NCBI GenBank assembly: GCA_020072765.1
Contig: JAIQGD010000059.1
Span: 1 to 43,413 of the forward strand
Reading direction: 5' to 3'
From: Terriglobia bacterium
Lineage (GTDB): Bacteria; Acidobacteriota; Terriglobia; Acidiferrales; UBA7541
Length of the DNA: 43,413 nt
The notes under the pieces are model-generated. The model searched no databases and was not told where the DNA came from. It saw only the letters and a program-made list of their open reading frames with translations. Both the position numbers and the translations under genes were made by a program. Below, in pieces: positions 34,061 to 42,068 of the stretch. The number at the start of each line of letters is the position of its first letter. Positions within the stretch are counted from its first letter, which is position 1.

Positions 34061-34687
34061 TGGGAAAGCCTCGTGAATCTGCCTGGCCAAGCGTGCTGAT
34101 TGCTTTACATCCGGGGATTCACGGTTGCAGCCTGTCGCCGTTCAGAACTTCGTTGCTCGTGTTGCCCCGCGCACTTTCATAAGAGATGCAGAAATGCCCG
34201 CATTGACCGCTGGCTCAGAAGAGGGATCGCCCGTCCGGAAGGCCAAGAATGGAAATCCTGGCTAATAATGAGTCAGAGGCAGCGACCGGTAGTGAAGTGC
34301 TTCCGACAGTTGTTCGCCGGCGCGTCGAAATTCCTGGGCGCGTACACCCTTCCGCCTAGTCGCCGCCTCTTGCGAAGAACGGTTGCCGTTTCCTGGTCAC
34401 TTCGGTTTGAAGCCAACCCTGGAGGACCTCTGTGCTACTTTGGACTGCGCTCATCCAAAATGTCTTGGAGGCTCCCCATCGCGGTTTCCATCCTCCGACG
34501 ATCTCTTTTTACCCCAAGACAAAGAAAGAAAGCTGTGATGCAAGACACAGTTGGTGGTGATGAGCTTTAACACATGTTTTGACGTCACTTTGCGCACCCC
34601 ACAGACTCCTACGCGCCTCCTATCTTGCAATGCGGGGATGCAATCATGCGGAGGGATAGCTTGGTGGCCTGATCGCGACGATCCATC
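34061..34687. other. 627-bp segment between repeat copies A and B, no recognisable gene
   Basis: The only long open frame (34100-34570, plus) has the Arg/Ser-rich, motif-free composition of a chance frame, and no ribosome binding site. I see no RNA gene or IS gene. The segment is flanked by two direct copies of the dispersed repeat. Confidence 0.5.
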
Positions 34688-34760
34688 ACGGGCTAACTCT
34701 TAATTAGTCGGATTACCGGACATCTTCGTACGAGGACCCACTTGTACGGTAACCCCTCGG
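34688..34760 (+). repeat. dispersed palindromic repeat, copy B
   Basis: GGGCTAACTCTTAATTAGTC, GGATTACCGGACATCTTCG, loop TACGAGGACCCA, right arm CTTGTACGGTAACC. It ends 25 bp before the 3' end of the luciferase-like gene and is truncated at its right end. Confidence 0.78.
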
Positions 34761-34784
34761 CGAGCCGCTGTGCGCAGCTGAAGT

Positions 34785-35624
34785 TCAGATCGGGGGACCT
34801 TTCCGGACACGGTCGAGGCATTTCTGAACCGTATCCGCGGCCATGTCTCCTTCAATCCACCATGTCGCGCCCGCATCCACATACGGCCGGACGATATCCG
34901 CAGAACGTTGGGTTTTCTTTCCGGCAGATGACCCGCCTGTGATGATGTCGAAAACACCTGGCCCAGTGCGATGCTCGGCAACATAGGCGCGAAGCTGCCG
35001 TATTTCATCCGGGGATAGGGGATCATAGCTGTTGTATTTCTGGGGAATGACACCGTCCCATGACAGCATCCGCCGCAAGGATTTCGGCTTCTGCCAAACG
35101 GCGACGACCCATATGGGAATTCTCGGCTTCTGTACCGGCGACGGAATCATCGTCATACCCTCGAGTCGAAAGTGCTTACCGGCAAACGTCTGTGCCGTTC
35201 CCTTCCATAGGCCGTCAATGATGGCGAGACCTTCGTCGAGCCGCTCGGCGCGTACTCTCAAATCCATCGCCTCACCAACTTTGTAGAATCCCGCGTCATC
35301 TGTCGCCGCACCTAAGCCCACCGAAAGGATTAGCCGGCCTTTCGACAGGTGATCTACCGTGACGCACTCGCGGGCGAGTTTCCACGGACGCCGGCGCGGG
35401 ACGGGAGTGATCATAGTGCCGAGACGAATACGGGACGTACGCGCCGCAATCGCACCGAGAACAACCCATGGGTCAAAGAGCGGCAACGGGCCCAGGTTGG
35501 GAACGTCAATGGCGATTCCGTCCGGAACGAAGAACCCGTCCCATCCCGCTCGCTCTGCCTCACAGGCCAGATCGATGACTGCGTTGAAGTCGTCGGCTGC
35601 GTTGCTGCAGTAGGCGTAGCGCAT
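34785..35624 (-). CDS. LLM-class (luciferase-like) flavin-dependent oxidoreductase
   Basis: 279 residues in a TIM-barrel pattern of the bacterial luciferase family: ACEAERAGWDGFFVPD near the N-terminus, VLGAIAARTSRIRLGTMITPVPRRRPWKLAREC, DHLSKGRLILSVGLG, and PRIPIWVVAVWQKPKSLRRMLSWDGVIPQ. The C-terminal region is shortened compared with 320-350-residue members. It would use reduced F420 or FMN; the sequence does not decide which. It stands alone, with repeat copy B after its 3' end and an IS3-like end sequence before its 5' end. Confidence 0.85.
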   Translation of the reverse strand: MRYAYCSNAADDFNAVIDLACEAERAGWDGFFVPDGIAIDVPNLGPLPLFDPWVVLGAIAARTSRIRLGTMITPVPRRRPWKLARECVTVDHLSKGRLILSVGLGAATDDAGFYKVGEAMDLRVRAERLDEGLAIIDGLWKGTAQTFAGKHFRLEGMTMIPSPVQKPRIPIWVVAVWQKPKSLRRMLSWDGVIPQKYNSYDPLSPDEIRQLRAYVAEHRTGPGVFDIITGGSSAGKKTQRSADIVRPYVDAGATWWIEGDMAADTVQKCLDRVRKGPPI

Positions 35625-35672
35625 AATAAAACGTCATGATGCCGCAATCGCAACACATATGAAATAGATTAG

Positions 35673-35704
35673 TTTTGTAATGCTCCCCTCTAATTTGGAC
35701 AGTC
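35673..35704 (+). mobile_element. IS3-like terminal sequence, solo
   Basis: TGTAATGCTCCCCTCTAATT then TGGACAGTC resembles the TG...CCCC...GGACAG ends of IS3-group elements. A related end is at 41924-41953 in the same orientation (about 22 of 32 positions identical). No transposase gene is nearby, so this is a remnant at best. Confidence 0.4.
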
Positions 35705-35778
35705 AATAGTCGATAGCGCGGGGATGCACCGAATGCAGTTCTTAAACGCTCCGTCTCCTGTCCCCCAACATAGCCAGT

Positions 35779-35804
35779 CGCGCGGCGGTCGAGCACGGCG
35801 AAGG
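35779..35804 (+). repeat. 26-bp exact copy of a uvrD-like gene segment
   Basis: Positions 35779-35804 are identical to 42157-42182, which encode RAAVEHGEG of the helicase N-terminus. Flanking bases differ. Here the segment is in apparently non-coding DNA before the iron-sulfur gene's 3' end. Confidence 0.85.
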
Positions 35805-35899
35805 AGCGAAAGGCCCGCATACGCGTTCGGCTCCGGAAGCCACTTCACACGCACTCTTGGCCCCTTTCCTTCTTGCTCGCACACCAAGTGGCACGACAA

Positions 35900-37111
35900 T
35901 TACGAAGGTTTTTGGGTCCACACGCGAATGGCTTTGGCCGGGGTGGTCGGGCACACGACTTCGCACGCTCCGCAGCCGTTGCACTTATTGGGGTCGATCA
36001 CGGGGTAGGCAATATACTGTTCCTCGTCCCATGTGATTTTGATGGCCTGGTACGGACAGGAGCGTTTGCACGCGTCACATTCCTTCTTGCCGAGGGGAAC
36101 CAGGCAGACATTGTTATCGACGAGCGCCTCTCCGAGGATGTACTTGTTCTTCTGCTGCAGATCCAGCGGCGCGAGCGCTCCGGTCGGGCAAACCTGGGTG
36201 CAGGCGTTGCACGTTTCCAGGCAATACTTGTAATCCCTGTCGTATCGAATGACGGGCGCCATGAAGCCTGCCAGACCCGCCTCATGGCCGGTGTCCGGGC
36301 GAATGATTTTCGACGGGCAGGCGTGCACGCAGTTGTCGCAACGGATGCATAGCCCGGTAAAACGATCCTCCGCCACGGCGCCGGGAGGACGCAGCAGCGT
36401 GTCACTGGCGCGGTATCGCGCCGCGCCGATTCGCCGCGCCCAAACGCCGAGCAATGCGCCGGCCGCACCGGCGATGAGCGCACGCCGGGCGACACGGAAC
36501 TTCTGCGGGGATGCACTCGCAGTCCATCTGGTCCAGAGCGCCTTCCGGATGGAAAACAGCAGATCCTGCATTCCGCTGAGGGGGCAAATGCGGACGCACC
36601 ACACCATGCCAAAAACCAAAGTGCCCGCCACCAAAACACCCAGGCCGAAGCAGATCAGAATGGCGGATAGCAGGTTCGTCGCCCTGTTCAAGGCCAAGGG
36701 GCTGCTGAAAATGCACAGAGGATCCATCCACAGCAGCACCGGATACCCTGCCACGGCACCCGCCACCGTCAGGATCGCGACATATTTCCCGACCGGCGGG
36801 CACTTGCTCCACCACCGTGTCTTGCGCAACCCCGCGCGGGAGGCATTTTCGAGCAGGAAACCGGTCGGGCAGATGTACAGGCAGAACCACCGCTTTCGCA
36901 GTGAACTCGCGACGGCTACGATGAGTGCAAGGACCGCTCCGACGCCGATGGAGCGCGTGGCGATACTCGATGAGAGAGCAACGAAGGGACTGGCTTGTGC
37001 GAACAGCCTTGGCGCAATCGCCCAGGGCAGCAACGGCCAAAGCAGCACGACGGCGCCGGCAAAGCAAACCAACTGAATCAGCCGGCGTGGCATGCGCCTG
37101 CCAGACGTCAT
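35900..37111 (-). CDS. membrane 4Fe-4S electron-transfer protein, NapH-NapG-like fusion
   Basis: 403 residues from the ATG at 37111, which overlaps the flavoenzyme stop as ATGA. Part 1 (about 1-200) is NapH-like: four hydrophobic segments and two CxxxCP motifs (CLYICP at 77-82, CVRICP at 172-177). Part 2 begins with RRALIAGAAGALLGVWARR (about 209-227), the signal-anchor of NapG-type proteins, and continues with four cysteine clusters: CIRCDNCVHACPS, CLETCNACTQVCPTG, CLVPLGKKECDACKRSCPY and CNGCGACEVVCPTT. Known NapGH complexes pass electrons from quinol across the membrane to a periplasmic acceptor. Here the acceptor is plausibly the co-encoded Tat-exported flavoenzyme. Confidence 0.85.
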   Translation of the reverse strand: MTSGRRMPRRLIQLVCFAGAVVLLWPLLPWAIAPRLFAQASPFVALSSSIATRSIGVGAVLALIVAVASSLRKRWFCLYICPTGFLLENASRAGLRKTRWWSKCPPVGKYVAILTVAGAVAGYPVLLWMDPLCIFSSPLALNRATNLLSAILICFGLGVLVAGTLVFGMVWCVRICPLSGMQDLLFSIRKALWTRWTASASPQKFRVARRALIAGAAGALLGVWARRIGAARYRASDTLLRPPGAVAEDRFTGLCIRCDNCVHACPSKIIRPDTGHEAGLAGFMAPVIRYDRDYKYCLETCNACTQVCPTGALAPLDLQQKNKYILGEALVDNNVCLVPLGKKECDACKRSCPYQAIKITWDEEQYIAYPVIDPNKCNGCGACEVVCPTTPAKAIRVWTQKPS

Positions 37112-38526
37112 CCTAAATACGCCCCTTGCTGCCGCAGCAGGTTTTGCAGCTTCGCTACACTTACGTTGCGAGGCTTGCATTTGTCTTGGATGCACAAGGC
37201 GGCGGCCAAGCCTGCGGCCTGTCCGGTCACCCAGCACACCGGAATGAGCCGCGTGATATCTCCCACTTCGAAATCGGTCGATATGCAGCGTCCGGCCGCC
37301 AGGACATTTTCGACCTTGGAGGGAACGAGGGAGCCGTAAGGAATCTGGAATTCGGGAGCATTCGCATACGCGCCGGAATAGCCGATCACATCCTTGAACT
37401 TGGCGCCGCTCCGGATTTCCGGGACGGTAAGTTTCTTGACGCCCTCCAGCAGCCGGCTGAGCCGCACACCGATCTGCGGGGCCGTTTCGGCCAAGTAGAC
37501 CTGTTCGTTTCCCTTCTTTTGACGGAGCTTCTCGACATTGCTCCAGGTCGCGCGGCGATGCTTGAGTTCCAGCGCGGTCAGATCCGCGACGTCCAGGGCA
37601 TCTCCCATCGGGCCTACCATGTTGAGCCAGTTCACGTGGAGCGCCGGCGTCGAATTCCCGGCGTGACCGTTGAGATCGCTCACCCGACCCCTCGAGGGCC
37701 GGCCCGACCCGGGCTTGCCGGTCAGAGGCTTATTGGCCGCATCCGGGTCTTCGGATCCTCGGCCCGCGGCCATATCGATCTCATCGATGTTCCCGATTCG
37801 GCTGATCAGACCGATGTTGCTTTTGACTTTTTCAAACGCCGCCCCGGCGGCCGCGTAAATGTCACCGTCTCCCGAAGCATCGATCACCACATCGGCGAGG
37901 ATGGCCTGTCGCCCCGACTTGCTCTCGAACACGGCGCCCCGCACGGCTCCTTTGGCATCAACGATGGCATCGACACCCCAACAATCCAGGTAGGCCGTGA
38001 TCCCCGAATCGAGCACCATATCTGCCAACACATATTTGAAGGCCTCCGCGTCGATGGTCGGGTAAATCGGCGCCTTGTTCCGGTCGATGATTCCGAACTT
38101 GAGCACGTCCAGTTTCTTCATCATCTCTTCGCCGATGCCGAAGATGACCTGCTTGTTATTCCGATCGTAAAGCGGAAAGATTCCCAGCACGAGGCCGCCG
38201 GTGGCGAGCCCTCCGAGATACCCGTACCTCTCCACCAGAGTTACGTCGACGCCCAGCCGCTTGGCCGACAAGGCGGCCGCCGTCCCCGCCGGACCTCCTC
38301 CCACAACCAGGACGCTGGTCTTGTGCAGAACCGGCAGTTCCCTGCGCGGTTGCACGACCTTGCCGTCCACGATGGTCGCGGGAATCCTGCCGGCTTGAGG
38401 AGTGGATTGTCCGGCCGCTGGATTGGCGAGCATCGACGAAACCGGCATCAGTGATCCGGCCGCATACAACCCGCCGGCGGCAATCGAACGACGCATCAAT
38501 TCTCTTCGTGTCAGGTCCTTTGACAT
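37108..38526 (-). CDS. Tat-exported FAD-dependent oxidoreductase
   Basis: 472 residues. The N-terminus TRRELMRRSIAAGGLYAAG is a twin-arginine signal followed by a hydrophobic stretch ending near residue 33. The FAD-binding Rossmann motif VLVVGGGPAGTAAALSAKRLGVDVTLVER begins at about 72, followed by YGYLGGLATGGLVLG. A second nucleotide-associated motif, ADVVIDASGDGDIYAAAG, and the C-terminal VLAAGRCISTDFEVGDITRLIPVCWVTGQAAGLAAAL complete the FAD_oxidored-type fold. Start: ATG at 38526 after GGGAGAG. It is the first gene of a two-gene operon with the iron-sulfur membrane protein. The substrate is unknown; homologues are often annotated as generic FAD-dependent oxidoreductases. Confidence 0.88.
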   Translation of the reverse strand: MSKDLTRRELMRRSIAAGGLYAAGSLMPVSSMLANPAAGQSTPQAGRIPATIVDGKVVQPRRELPVLHKTSVLVVGGGPAGTAAALSAKRLGVDVTLVERYGYLGGLATGGLVLGIFPLYDRNNKQVIFGIGEEMMKKLDVLKFGIIDRNKAPIYPTIDAEAFKYVLADMVLDSGITAYLDCWGVDAIVDAKGAVRGAVFESKSGRQAILADVVIDASGDGDIYAAAGAAFEKVKSNIGLISRIGNIDEIDMAAGRGSEDPDAANKPLTGKPGSGRPSRGRVSDLNGHAGNSTPALHVNWLNMVGPMGDALDVADLTALELKHRRATWSNVEKLRQKKGNEQVYLAETAPQIGVRLSRLLEGVKKLTVPEIRSGAKFKDVIGYSGAYANAPEFQIPYGSLVPSKVENVLAAGRCISTDFEVGDITRLIPVCWVTGQAAGLAAALCIQDKCKPRNVSVAKLQNLLRQQGAYLG

Positions 38527-38593
38527 GTTTCGACTCTCCCGACAGTTAGCCGATCCGAACCCGATTTGCGGGCTCTCGATCTATTCGGCGCCC

Positions 38594-38622
38594 ATACTAT
38601 CCCAACGCGAACCAGCAGCCAA
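38594..38622 (-). promoter_or_regulatory. promoter of the flavoenzyme operon, -35 inside repeat C
   Basis: Minus strand: TTGGCT (38617-38622), 17-bp spacer, TAGTAT (38594-38599). The -35 box is the reverse complement of the left edge of repeat copy C. Confidence 0.5.
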
Positions 38623-38695
38623 CTCCTGGCAAGTCGGATCACCGGACATCTCGGTCCCGGGACCCACTTGTCTGGTAAATGCGTTACTCAGGCAC
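38616..38695 (+). repeat. dispersed palindromic repeat, copy C
   Basis: CAGCCAACTCCTGGCAAGTC, GGATCACCGGACATCTCGG, loop TCCCGGGACCCA, right arm CTTGTCTGGTAAATGCG and TTACTCAGGCAC. It is full length. Confidence 0.8.
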
Positions 38696-38734
38696 AAGCC
38701 CGAAAGTTCGGCGAAGGGCTGCGTCACCCGACGG

Positions 38735-38763
38735 TTGAAAACTTTCGCATTCAGGGATAGCAT
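38735..38763 (+). promoter_or_regulatory. promoter of the MoaF-like/NTF2-like pair
   Basis: TTGAAA (38735-38740), 17-bp spacer, TAGCAT (38758-38763). The leader to the chosen ATG is about 80 nt. Confidence 0.5.
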
Positions 38764-38849
38764 CAGGCCGCACGATCATGGTTCTGCAAGGTGACGATGC
38801 CTTGCATTCGCGCGATCCGCACGAAGACGGACGTGCTGGGGAGGGACGC

Positions 38850-40592
38850 ATGCCGGGAACGCCGTATCCGAAACAGCAGATGCACCGCATCGCGTACACG
38901 AAGATTTCGGAGCGACAGATTGCCGACAAGCTGAGCACGGTCGTGGCGAGCGGGCCGGCGAGCGTTTCGCCGCTGTCCGACGTGTTCGCCGGAAAATCGC
39001 TCCGCATCGTCACCGATAAAGGCCCGGCGCTGACCTATACGTTCGGCCGGAACAACCGCCTGAAGGTTGCCGAGAACGGTGGCGGCGCGGTGGAGGCGGG
39101 ATACGGCGCGCTGACCCTGAGTAGCGTCGTCTTCTTCTCGCACCTGATTCCGGGCACGCAGCGCGGCTACGCCGTGGTCATCGACCAGGACACGAACCTG
39201 GCGACGGTATTCGAACTCTGGTTCAGCGGCTATCAAGACAATCGCGAAGTCCAGCGCGAGATCTATTACGGCTACGTCGAGCAGCCGGGCCAGCAAGCGC
39301 CGAAAACGCGCCATGCCCCGACCAACCGCGTCGAGGGCAAGGGCTTTTATTGGAAGCAGGACACGGGCGCCGAGACGCTGGAGTTCTTTCCCTCCGCGGC
39401 CTACTCCCACTTTGTCGAGCTGTCGCGCCTGGGCGGCGAACTCGGGTTCTGCGGACCGTCCGACTACATCAAGATCAATGACGACCTGTATATCTACACC
39501 CGCACCGAATGCGAGTTCTCCGGCACCTTCACGGTGTACGCAATGGACGTGAACCGCGTCGAACAAGTCGGCGTGCGGCTCGGCTTCGACGCCAACGACC
39601 AGCTGGAATATTACGTCTTCCGCGGCACGGGCGAGTGGCTGGGGCAGCTCGCCACGTTCGAAAAATTCGGCGACGAGAGCGGCGCGCCGGTTCCAGCGGC
39701 CGCCGCCGGCCAGACTCCGGCGAAGGGCGCGCGGCGTGTCTATAGGCCCTTGCTGACGATGCCGAAAATGTCGAAGGCCGAAGTCGACGCCGTCTGCGCC
39801 AAGAAGACGACGGCGTTTGCCCCCGCCAGCGGGCCCGGCGCAATGATGGGCGGCAATCGCGGACCGAGCACCGGCTGGCTGGCCGGCAAAACGCTGACGA
39901 TTCGCTACGACAACGCGCCGGCGATGGAATACCGCTTCGACGACGCCGAAACGCTGCGCTGGCGCAAAGAAGGCGACACCAGTTGGACCAAGGCGCGCTA
40001 CCAGGCCTGGGAATCAATGCCCGGAGTGATCTTGTTTGGCCACCTGCTGGAAGGCGCGCCGAACCATGACGGACACTCGATCGTGGCCGATTTCCACCAC
40101 GGCCTAGTGACGTGTTTCAACGGCTATCTGAACGGGCCCTATTTCGCCAACGAGGCGTGCGTGAAGATCCTGTTCGGCGTGATCGAGATGGAAGGCCTGA
40201 CGCCGCCCAAGTATCGCCGCCACCAGTTCACCGATGAGATGGTCGGGCGCGCGGTGAGCCAGAACTACGCACCGGGCCTGACGTCCATGCACCTGTATTC
40301 GACGCCGCATTCGCTCTCCTGGATCATCTTCACCGATTCCGGGGCCGGTGGGCTGCAGTGGAGCGGGCCGGCGGCCTACGTGAAGATTCGCGACGGCCTG
40401 TATTTCCTCTATTGGCTGGAGGAGGCCTGCAACGGCACGCTCGGCACCATCCTGCTCAACTTGCATACGATGCGCGACGTTGGGGTCGGCTATCACTGCG
40501 GCGAAGAGGGCCTGAGCATGAGTGCGGTCGGCGCACACGAGCGGCTCGCCGGGCGGTTCGACATCACGCGCTTCTATCAGGTGAAGGCATGA
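38850..40592 (+). CDS. MoaF-like protein with two tandem barrel modules
   Basis: 580 residues from the ATG at 38850 (GGGAGGGACGC upstream); an ATG at 38778 in frame has no ribosome binding site. Two modules share a pattern: GKSLRIVTDKGPALTYTF ... VVFFSHLIPGTQRGYAVVIDQDTNLATVFE ... EIYYGYVEQPG (about 45-160) and GKTLTIRYDNAPAMEYRF ... VILFGHLLEGAPNHDGHSIVADFHHGLVTCFNGYL ... KILFGVIEME (about 350-450). Each is followed by a second beta module ending in conserved strands (YSHFVELSRLGGELGFCGPSDYIKINDDLYIY and MHLYSTPHSLSWIIFTD ... AAYVKIRDGLYFLYWLEEACNG). This corresponds to MoaF N and C domains, here duplicated. Despite the family name, a link to molybdenum cofactor is not shown. No signal peptide is seen. 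It is followed immediately by a Tat-exported protein. Confidence 0.75.
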   Translation: MPGTPYPKQQMHRIAYTKISERQIADKLSTVVASGPASVSPLSDVFAGKSLRIVTDKGPALTYTFGRNNRLKVAENGGGAVEAGYGALTLSSVVFFSHLIPGTQRGYAVVIDQDTNLATVFELWFSGYQDNREVQREIYYGYVEQPGQQAPKTRHAPTNRVEGKGFYWKQDTGAETLEFFPSAAYSHFVELSRLGGELGFCGPSDYIKINDDLYIYTRTECEFSGTFTVYAMDVNRVEQVGVRLGFDANDQLEYYVFRGTGEWLGQLATFEKFGDESGAPVPAAAAGQTPAKGARRVYRPLLTMPKMSKAEVDAVCAKKTTAFAPASGPGAMMGGNRGPSTGWLAGKTLTIRYDNAPAMEYRFDDAETLRWRKEGDTSWTKARYQAWESMPGVILFGHLLEGAPNHDGHSIVADFHHGLVTCFNGYLNGPYFANEACVKILFGVIEMEGLTPPKYRRHQFTDEMVGRAVSQNYAPGLTSMHLYSTPHSLSWIIFTDSGAGGLQWSGPAAYVKIRDGLYFLYWLEEACNGTLGTILLNLHTMRDVGVGYHCGEEGLSMSAVGAHERLAGRFDITRFYQVKA

Positions 40593-40603
40593 AGGAGGAC
40601 GCC

Positions 40604-41119
40604 ATGACCAGCCACACCACTTCTACTTCTACGCGCCGCTCGTTCCTGAAGCGCGGCGCAGTGCTGGCCGTGCCCCTGGCCGCCGTAGCGCCCGCCGCCG
40701 TCATGGCCGACGATCGCCTCACGGCGCGCCTGGCGAGGCTGGAGGATGAGGCCGCCATCCGCGAACTGCATCAGGCGTGGCTGCGGCGGATCAACATCGG
40801 AGCAGCCGACACCGCCACGCCGCGGTTCGCTGCTTCCGAAGGCGCCGCGTTCGACCAGTCCGTGCGCAGCATCGCGGCAGATCACGCCGCGCAACCGGAC
40901 GCCATCGAGGTCGCCCCGGACGGCCAGAGCGCTGCGGGACGCTTCCCCTGCGCCGTGGAAATCGAAACCACCATCGCGCAGGACTGCACCCTGGCGCAGA
41001 TGGCGCGCGCGCAAGGCGGCGGCGTCGTCCGCCGGACCGAGCGCCGCATGCTGCAAGTCAAATACGTGAAGTCCGGCGGCGCGTGGGCCATCGCCAAAGC
41101 CGAGATCGCGTCGGTCTAA
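40604..41119 (+). CDS. Tat-exported SnoaL/NTF2-like protein
   Basis: 171 residues from the ATG at 40604, with AAGGAGG 5 nt upstream inside the overlap region behind the MoaF-like stop (ATGA at 40589-40592 also offers a start five codons earlier). A strong twin-arginine signal, STRRSFLKRGAVLAVPLAAV, ends near residue 36. The mature part starts LTARLARLEDEAAIRELHQAWLRRINIG, the N-terminal helices of SnoaL/NTF2-like cone folds, and ends with strands VRRTERRMLQVKYVKSGGAWAIAKAEI. These folds bind small hydrophobic ligands or act as isomerases/dehydratases. The gene is co-transcribed with the MoaF-like gene. The substrate is unknown. Confidence 0.8.
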   Translation: MTSHTTSTSTRRSFLKRGAVLAVPLAAVAPAAVMADDRLTARLARLEDEAAIRELHQAWLRRINIGAADTATPRFAASEGAAFDQSVRSIAADHAAQPDAIEVAPDGQSAAGRFPCAVEIETTIAQDCTLAQMARAQGGGVVRRTERRMLQVKYVKSGGAWAIAKAEIASV

Positions 41120-41243
41120 CTCTGTCGTCTCACGTCCCTCCCTAACCGAACCAGTGGCTTGGCAGCCCAGAAACCGCCCGTGAGGGATCACAAACGAGAT
41201 CCCGGGCGGATGGTCGGCTACTCGGAACTTATCGTCGGACCAC

Positions 41244-41316
41244 GCGGCTAAATCCTGGTAAGTCGGATAACCAGCCAAGTCCAGTACTGAACCTTTGGGG
41301 AACGCGTCTGGCATGC
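41244..41316 (+). repeat. dispersed palindromic repeat, copy D (diverged)
   Basis: GGCTAAATCCTGGTAAGTCG, GATAACCAGCCAAGT, loop CAGTACTGAACC, right arm TTTGGGGAACGCGTCTGGC. The left arm is well conserved; the right arm has drifted. Confidence 0.68.
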
Positions 41317-41383
41317 CACAGCCTCGCAGTCAGGGAACTTCCGGGCCTTGCCTAACGTACCTTTCTACACAAGGAGGATTTCC

Positions 41384-41920
41384 ATGTCAGCACGGATACT
41401 TCGTATGAATGCAGGGCAGTTCGGCCTGCTGGTGGCGATTACGGTATGGGCGACATTTGGACTTGGGGTTCGATACGCGTCGGCACAGAACGACGATGGC
41501 GCTGGCATCGTAGTCAGCAAAAGGGCCAGCTCCGCCGACGTGGGGCTGCCGATTTATCCGGGCGCGAAGCCGCACAAGAATCCGGGCAGCGATTCGGACG
41601 CGGCACGGTTGGGTGTGTGGGGAGGCGCGTTCGGATTTAGGCTGGCGGTGATGCAGTTGGAATCGAGCGATGCTCCCACGAATATCGCGGAGTATTACAA
41701 GAAGGCGCTGGCGAAATATGGAACGGTGCTCGACTGTACCAACGGCGGCACGGTCCACGAGGGCTCGTCGAGTGCGCTAACGTGCGATGACAAACCCGGC
41801 AAGAACGGCGGGATGGTGTTCAAGGCCGGGACGAAAAAGAAGCAGCATATTGTCGAAGTCGATCCAAACGGTAGTGGATCAACGTTCGCACTGGTCTATT
41901 TGTGGACCAACGGAGACTGA
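41384..41920 (+). CDS. small secreted protein of unknown function
   Basis: 178 residues from the ATG at 41384, with AAGGAGG 6 nt upstream. It has an export signal (hydrophobic QFGLLVAITVWATFGLGV, ending around YASAQ). The mature part has the stretch ADVGLPIYPGAKPHKNPGSDSDAARLGVWGGAFGFRLAVMQLESSDAPTNIAEYYKKALAKYG, a pattern seen in other short acidobacterial exported proteins of about 150-200 residues where a 'P-x-YPGA' motif precedes a YYKKxLxxxG helix. Two cysteines (DCTNG, LTCDD) could form a disulfide. The function is not known. It lies between repeat D and an IS3-like end. Confidence 0.75.
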   Translation: MSARILRMNAGQFGLLVAITVWATFGLGVRYASAQNDDGAGIVVSKRASSADVGLPIYPGAKPHKNPGSDSDAARLGVWGGAFGFRLAVMQLESSDAPTNIAEYYKKALAKYGTVLDCTNGGTVHEGSSSALTCDDKPGKNGGMVFKAGTKKKQHIVEVDPNGSGSTFALVYLWTNGD

Positions 41921-41923
41921 GCC

Positions 41924-41953
41924 TTTTGTAGTGCTCCCCACTAGATGAGACGA
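41924..41953 (+). mobile_element. IS3-like terminal sequence, solo
   Basis: TTTTGTAGTGCTCCCCACTA then GATGAGACGA, related to 35673-35704 and in the same orientation. It follows the small secreted gene's stop by 3 bp. No transposase is present. Confidence 0.4.
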
Positions 41954-42030
41954 TTAGAGCCTCAGTTCCAGTGGGAGCTTTAGAAGCCATGAAGGTTCGC
42001 CGCCGCAGGCACGAAGTGGCCACGCAGCAG

Positions 42031-42068
42031 TTCGCCTTAGATTCGCCCGCGGAAAACTCTGCTAAGAT
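42031..42068 (+). promoter_or_regulatory. uvrD promoter region with putative LexA operator
   Basis: TTCGCCTTAGATTCGCC (42031-42047) differs from the lexA element only in the N5 spacer. An extended -10, TGCTAAGAT (TAAGAT at 42063-42068), follows 15 bp later, so the operator would overlap the -35 region. The implied start near 42075 rules out the in-frame ATG at 42067 and leaves the ATG at 42106. Confidence 0.7.

Larger units (their letters stand above)
38527..38849. other. divergent intergenic region carrying repeat C and two promoters
   Basis: The 323 bp between the flavoenzyme operon and the MoaF-like gene contain the minus-strand promoter (38594-38622), repeat copy C, and the plus-strand promoter (38735-38763). 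No additional gene is seen. Confidence 0.6.

Noticed and set aside
34100-34570. 156-codon plus-strand frame between repeats A and B
   Set aside because: No ribosome binding site, no domain pattern, and Arg/Ser/Cys scatter typical of chance frames.
33980-41316. Integron attC sites as an explanation for the dispersed repeat
   Set aside because: The palindrome and its position at cassette edges are suggestive, but the ends read GTTTATC/GTTTGTC/GTTACTC rather than GTTRRRY. The left ends do not fit RYYYAAC, and no integrase gene is visible.
25073-41316. CRISPR array
   Set aside because: The repeats are kilobases apart, intergenic and imperfect; there are no regular spacers and no cas genes.
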